From an uncultured Prevotella sp. (GTDB lineage: Bacteria; Bacteroidota; Bacteroidia; Bacteroidales; Bacteroidaceae): a stretch of 9,916 nt of DNA. Location: NCBI GenBank assembly GCA_945637645.1, contig CALZDK010000067.1:1-9916 (forward strand), given 5' to 3'. Below, in pieces: positions 7,523 to 9,916 of this stretch (position 1 is the first letter of the stretch; each line of letters opens with the position of its first letter). A model generated the notes under the pieces. It saw only the letters and a program-made list of their open reading frames with translations. It did not search any database and was not told the DNA's origin. The translations under genes and the position numbers were made by a program.

Positions 7523-7533
7523 TCCTTCAATCC
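7518..7533 (-). repeat. 8-bp tandem duplication at the GT4/GT4 junction
   Basis: Two perfect direct copies of GGATTGAA (minus strand; 7533-7526 and 7525-7518). The TGA stop of the upstream glycosyltransferase is formed by the second copy. Because 8 is not a multiple of 3, losing one copy would place both genes in one continuous reading frame. Confidence 0.9.
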
Positions 7534-8613
7534 TTTTATTATTTCCGCCACTTCCGCAGCACATATCTCGTCGTTGAACTTTGTAAGTGCAAGGTTCTTT
7601 GCCTTACGTCCCATTTCAGCAGCCTCGACAGGGTGGTCGGTAATGTAGCGTATTGCCTTTTCCCAACCTTTCGTGTCATAATAGTCAACAAAGATGCCGC
7701 AACCTTCCCTCTCTATATCGATTGGAACCTGAGGATTTCTGCTGCATATCATTGGTATTCCAAGAGCGAGAGCCTCCACTATGGTGGTAAGACCAACGGT
7801 GTATTTCGTCTCAAGGCAGCAGATGCACACACACAACGACCGATAGACAAGCACACTGAGTTCGTCTTGCTTATAACCCGAAGTAAAATGCACCTTTATG
7901 TTATCCTTTACCTCCATCTCCCTGAACATCTGCTCATAGTCGATGCCACAGTTGCGTTTGTTTAGATAGATGTCCAAAGGTTCGTCGGCAGCATTGAAAG
8001 CGGCAACCAAGGTCCTCATGTCTCGGCGCTCACGACCAGTGGAGATGAATCCCTTGTGGGCAACATCACAACATTGGCTTATCACCTTGTCGTAGAAAGC
8101 ATTGTCGGGTCCCCAGTGACCGACGTGCATGTGTCCCGGTTTCGCCTTTCTCGATTTCATAGAGTCATCGACAAGTTTCTGCGAGAAGAAAAACATCTCG
8201 TCGATGCCTCGATAGAACAATCGTCCGAGCCATTCACGCCATTTCTTCTTAGGCGTAATAATAGGTTGGTGGTGCCAGATAACGATAGGCTTTCTGTAGA
8301 GATGCAACGCACGGAGCAGTATAATTATCTCCAAGCCCTTGTAATGGGTGGCATAAATCAAATCGAAGCACTTAGGGCAGAACAGCACCTGAAATGCCAC
8401 ATAGAGCATCATTGGCAACCGACGCTCGCCAAACTCCCGAAACTTGTGTTGTACTATGCCGATGCCATGGTCACTGAGATGAGTGGCCCCATACAACAGG
8501 TGACCGGGGAAAGAGCCTTTGCTCCATCCCTCATACATATACTGAATGTTCTCCGTATGATAAAAATATGCCGTTATCTGGCGTTCCTCTTTGTTTCTTT
8601 TCTCCTGTTCCAT
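7519..8613 (-). CDS. Glycosyltransferase, GT4-like (GT-B fold), variant active site
   Basis: A 364-residue soluble protein with two Rossmann-like domains. The N-terminal half includes CFDLIYATHYKGLEIIILL and IVIWHHQPIITPKKKWREWL; the donor half starts at GFISTGRERRDMRTLVAAF and reaches TVGLTTIVEALALGIPMI followed by GCGIFVDY, the usual nucleotide-sugar pocket. The second Glu of the GT4 E-x7-E motif is E280, but the first position is T272, so the motif is atypical. An unusual Cys cluster (CVCICC) precedes it. The ATG at 8613 is chosen because the longer frame begins at a TTG at 8640 that is part of the -7 box. It is first in a two-gene operon ending in a coupled junction with the second GT4 and divergent from a GT2 gene. 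It probably adds one sugar of a surface glycan; specificity is unknown. Confidence 0.88.
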   Translation of the reverse strand: MEQEKRNKEERQITAYFYHTENIQYMYEGWSKGSFPGHLLYGATHLSDHGIGIVQHKFREFGERRLPMMLYVAFQVLFCPKCFDLIYATHYKGLEIIILLRALHLYRKPIVIWHHQPIITPKKKWREWLGRLFYRGIDEMFFFSQKLVDDSMKSRKAKPGHMHVGHWGPDNAFYDKVISQCCDVAHKGFISTGRERRDMRTLVAAFNAADEPLDIYLNKRNCGIDYEQMFREMEVKDNIKVHFTSGYKQDELSVLVYRSLCVCICCLETKYTVGLTTIVEALALGIPMICSRNPQVPIDIEREGCGIFVDYYDTKGWEKAIRYITDHPVEAAEMGRKAKNLALTKFNDEICAAEVAEIIKGLKD

Positions 8614-8636
8614 TTGCTTGCTTTGAAGATTATTTT

Positions 8637-8645
8637 GCAAAAGTA
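8637..8645 (-). promoter_or_regulatory. Promoter of the GT4 pair, -7 box
   Basis: TACTTTTGC on the minus strand matches TAnnTTTG plus C exactly. The predicted start near 8634 leaves about 20 nt before the ATG at 8613. I find no TTTG at -33; that position falls on the -33 region of the divergent GT2 promoter. Confidence 0.7.
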
Positions 8646-8665
8646 ATAAAAAAAAACGGCATTAA

Positions 8666-8698
8666 TTTGACTATCACGTTTTTTTTCACTATTTTCGC
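8666..8698 (+). promoter_or_regulatory. Probable GT2 promoter, almost at the start codon
   Basis: TTTG (8666-8669), a 20-nt spacer and TATTTTCGC (8690-8698) give consensus spacing with one mismatch in the -7 box (TTCG for TTTG). The predicted transcription start falls at about 8701-8702, on the ATG itself. Confidence 0.55.
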
Positions 8699-8701
8699 AG
8701 C

Positions 8702-9622
8702 ATGAAAGAGAAAAAGGACATAAAAGTGACGGTAGTGATACCAGTCTATAACAAACGTGACTATGTTGAGACGTGTCTGAGGAGTGTGCTGAACCAACGG
8801 TTTGACGGCCTTGAGGTTGTTGCCGTGGACGATGGCAGCACCGACGAGTCGGGCGACATCTGCGACACTCTGGCTTGCGAATACCCCGCACTGAGAGTCA
8901 TTCATGTGGAGAACGGCGGAGTGACGGCGGCACGCAGGATTGGTGTGGAGGCGGCAAGAGGCGAATACATAACTTTCGTGGATTCTGACGACCGTATGAC
9001 AGAAGGCGGAATAGAAATCCTCTACAAGGCTATAGAGGAAACAGGAGCCGACGAGGTTGTGGCATCATACAAAACACACCACGGCGATGTGGTGACAACC
9101 GGCATAACTGGATTTGCAGATACCTCCTGGATGCTCCGCGAACTACTTGCTTCACGCGCGCGTTTCTGTGTGTTGTGGGCTGTGATTTTCCGTCGTGGGC
9201 TTCTCAAAGGCTGCCTTAACTCACCAAGGACAATCCGTTCCGGCGAGGACATACTGATGCAGATAATGTGCTTGGTGAAGTGCCCGAAGGTTTATTTTAT
9301 CACCAATGTAGTGTATGAATACACCGTTGACCTTCCAAACGACCGCCGAATCAACCTTGAGGAACAGCGTGCCTACGACGAATGTCTCGGTAAAGTCCTG
9401 CAACCTATATGGGACGAGATGCGTCCATATTTCATTCTTCGCCAGCTGAAACAATATGAGAACTTTATTGCAGCAGGCAAGTTTGATGTCCTCGACAAAT
9501 ACTATCGCCCACTGCGCAGACAGCTATCGCGAGATATTCCCCTTTCTGACCGTATAGCCATCCTTCTTCCTCCTGCCCTTGCCTACATACCAATAAAACT
9601 CCGCAAACTGCTGAACAGATGA
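8702..9622 (+). CDS. Glycosyltransferase family 2 (GT-A fold)
   Basis: An inverting, metal-dependent glycosyltransferase of 306 residues that acts in the cytoplasm on a lipid-linked glycan. The N-terminal GT-A domain shows VTVVIPVYN (9-17), VDDGSTD (42-48), NGGVTAARRIGVEAARGEY (71-89) and the DxD-type metal site DSDD (94-97). The GED motif around E182-D183 supplies the likely catalytic base. The C-terminus is basic with a hydrophobic stretch (IAILLPPALAYIPIKL) that may touch the membrane. The ATG at 8702 gives the family N-terminus; if transcription starts where the promoter suggests, the mRNA is leaderless, and a GTG at 8726 preceded by AAGGA is the only near alternative. It is divergent from the GT4 pair and ends just before the terminator of a minus-strand RNA. 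The sugar transferred is unknown. Confidence 0.94.
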   Translation: MKEKKDIKVTVVIPVYNKRDYVETCLRSVLNQRFDGLEVVAVDDGSTDESGDICDTLACEYPALRVIHVENGGVTAARRIGVEAARGEYITFVDSDDRMTEGGIEILYKAIEETGADEVVASYKTHHGDVVTTGITGFADTSWMLRELLASRARFCVLWAVIFRRGLLKGCLNSPRTIRSGEDILMQIMCLVKCPKVYFITNVVYEYTVDLPNDRRINLEEQRAYDECLGKVLQPIWDEMRPYFILRQLKQYENFIAAGKFDVLDKYYRPLRRQLSRDIPLSDRIAILLPPALAYIPIKLRKLLNR

Positions 9623-9623
9623 C

Positions 9624-9661
9624 AAAAAAAACGCCGCCACTCATCAACGAGCCGCGACGTT
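9624..9661 (-). terminator. Intrinsic terminator of the minus-strand RNA
   Basis: Read on the minus strand, AACGTCGC (from 9661) pairs with GCGGCGTT (to 9630) with one G-U pair, and after a mismatch the stem continues to CTC-GAG closing a loop of about 6 nt: roughly 12 pairs in all, then eight T (9631-9624). It is strong and points toward the end of the GT2 gene. There is no T-run in the plus direction. Confidence 0.85.
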
Positions 9662-9903
9662 CAAAGCCTATGTTTAACTAAAAATCCTTTTCTGTTAAAT
9701 TCTGGCTTTTTAGCCAGAGTCCCGAAGCTATTAAAAAATAGCTCACGGGGCGTCATAACTAAAACTAATACTAACCTTGAAAGTTAAGGGAGCCTCACGG
9801 CGACCTCTGTTATCCACATTTAAAACTTTCTTTCTACCAATAACTAAAAACCTAAAACTATAAATATTACTACTAACCTAAAACAATCTATTAACCTTTT
9901 GAC
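9624..9903 (-). ncRNA. Putative structured small RNA, about 280 nt
   Basis: This 294-bp stretch after the GT2 gene has no convincing ORF, but on the minus strand it runs from a -7 box to a strong terminator. Between them are four more hairpins: GAAAGTT/AACTTTC (9824-9830 with 9779-9785) enclosing a GCC-GTGA-GGC stem with a GNRA-type loop; AGCTATT/AATAGCT (9726-9743) extended by CCCG/CGGG; TCTGGCT/AGCCAGA (9701-9718), a perfect 7-bp stem; and TTTAAC/GTTAAA (9673-9699). The 5' third is U- and G-rich with repeated AGGTT..TAG units. A promoter-to-terminator layout like this is described for the Bacteroidales-1 RNA family, but I cannot confirm membership. 5' and 3' ends do not pair well, which argues against a classical 6S fold. 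It is not recognisable as tmRNA, RNase P or SRP RNA. Confidence 0.55.
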
Positions 9904-9906
9904 GAT

Positions 9907-9915
9907 GCAAAGTTA
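9907..9915 (-). promoter_or_regulatory. Promoter of the minus-strand RNA, -7 box
   Basis: TAACTTTGC on the minus strand (9915-9907) is an exact -7 box, identical to those of metG and the licD operon. The -33 element would lie beyond the right edge. The predicted start is near 9903. Confidence 0.65.
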
Positions 9916-9916
9916 C

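Noticed and set aside
8614..8640. A longer start at TTG 8640 for the first GT4
   Set aside because: The TTG overlaps the -7 box TACTTTTGC, as at licD.
9630..9661. The 9630-9661 hairpin as a terminator for the GT2 gene
   Set aside because: On the plus strand it is followed by CAAAGCC, not a T-run; only the minus direction has the required U-tract.
9784..9819. An 11-codon minus-strand ORF (MWITEVAVRLP) inside the putative RNA, as a leader peptide
   Set aside because: No downstream gene to attenuate, no ribosome-binding signal, and it overlaps a hairpin; very short ORFs arise by chance.
1..9916. CRISPR arrays, insertion sequences, tRNA or rRNA genes, invertible promoter repeats
   Set aside because: No regular spaced repeats, transposase motifs or RNA gene signatures were seen; no inverted repeat pair flanks any of the promoters.

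Overview
The window looks like a chromosomal segment from a Bacteroidales bacterium, most likely Prevotella-like. The main evidence is at the promoters: nearly every transcription unit starts with the Bacteroidota sigma-ABfr -7 box (TAnnTTTG, usually followed by C), and Shine-Dalgarno sequences are mostly absent. Protein content agrees: a long MetG with a C-terminal EMAP-type domain sits beside surface-polysaccharide genes. Genus is inferred from style, not from any search.

Layout. (1) 39-2105 (+) metG, a complete housekeeping methionyl-tRNA synthetase with its own promoter at the window edge. (2) 2049-4810 (-) a three-gene operon read licD-like, ispD/tarI-like cytidylyltransferase, extended SDR epimerase/dehydratase. 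It collides tail to tail with metG, overlapping by 57 bp, and metG's intrinsic terminator lies inside the SDR coding sequence. (3) 4918-6360 (+) a Wzx-type polysaccharide flippase, divergent from the licD operon across a 107-bp region with two back-to-back promoters. (4) 6392-8613 (-) two GT-B glycosyltransferases (GT4-like) in a coupled pair, convergent with the flippase. (5) 8702-9622 (+) a GT-A family 2 glycosyltransferase, divergent from the GT4 pair, with a promoter so close to the ATG that the mRNA may be leaderless. (6) 9623-9916: no protein gene, but on the minus strand a promoter, several hairpins and a strong terminator that together look like an independent structured small RNA of about 280 nt.

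How the genes fit together. Apart from metG and the RNA, all the genes suit assembly and export of a cell-surface glycan: three glycosyltransferases build the repeat unit on a lipid carrier, the flippase moves it across the inner membrane, and the minus-strand cassette probably makes a CDP-activated polyol or similar phospho-alcohol (cytidylyltransferase, perhaps with the SDR) and transfers it through a phosphodiester to sugar (LicD family). No initiating phospho-sugar transferase, Wzy polymerase, chain-length regulator or export porin is visible, so those would be elsewhere. Three divergent or convergent blocks with separate promoters, rather than one long operon, is the main structural peculiarity of the locus.
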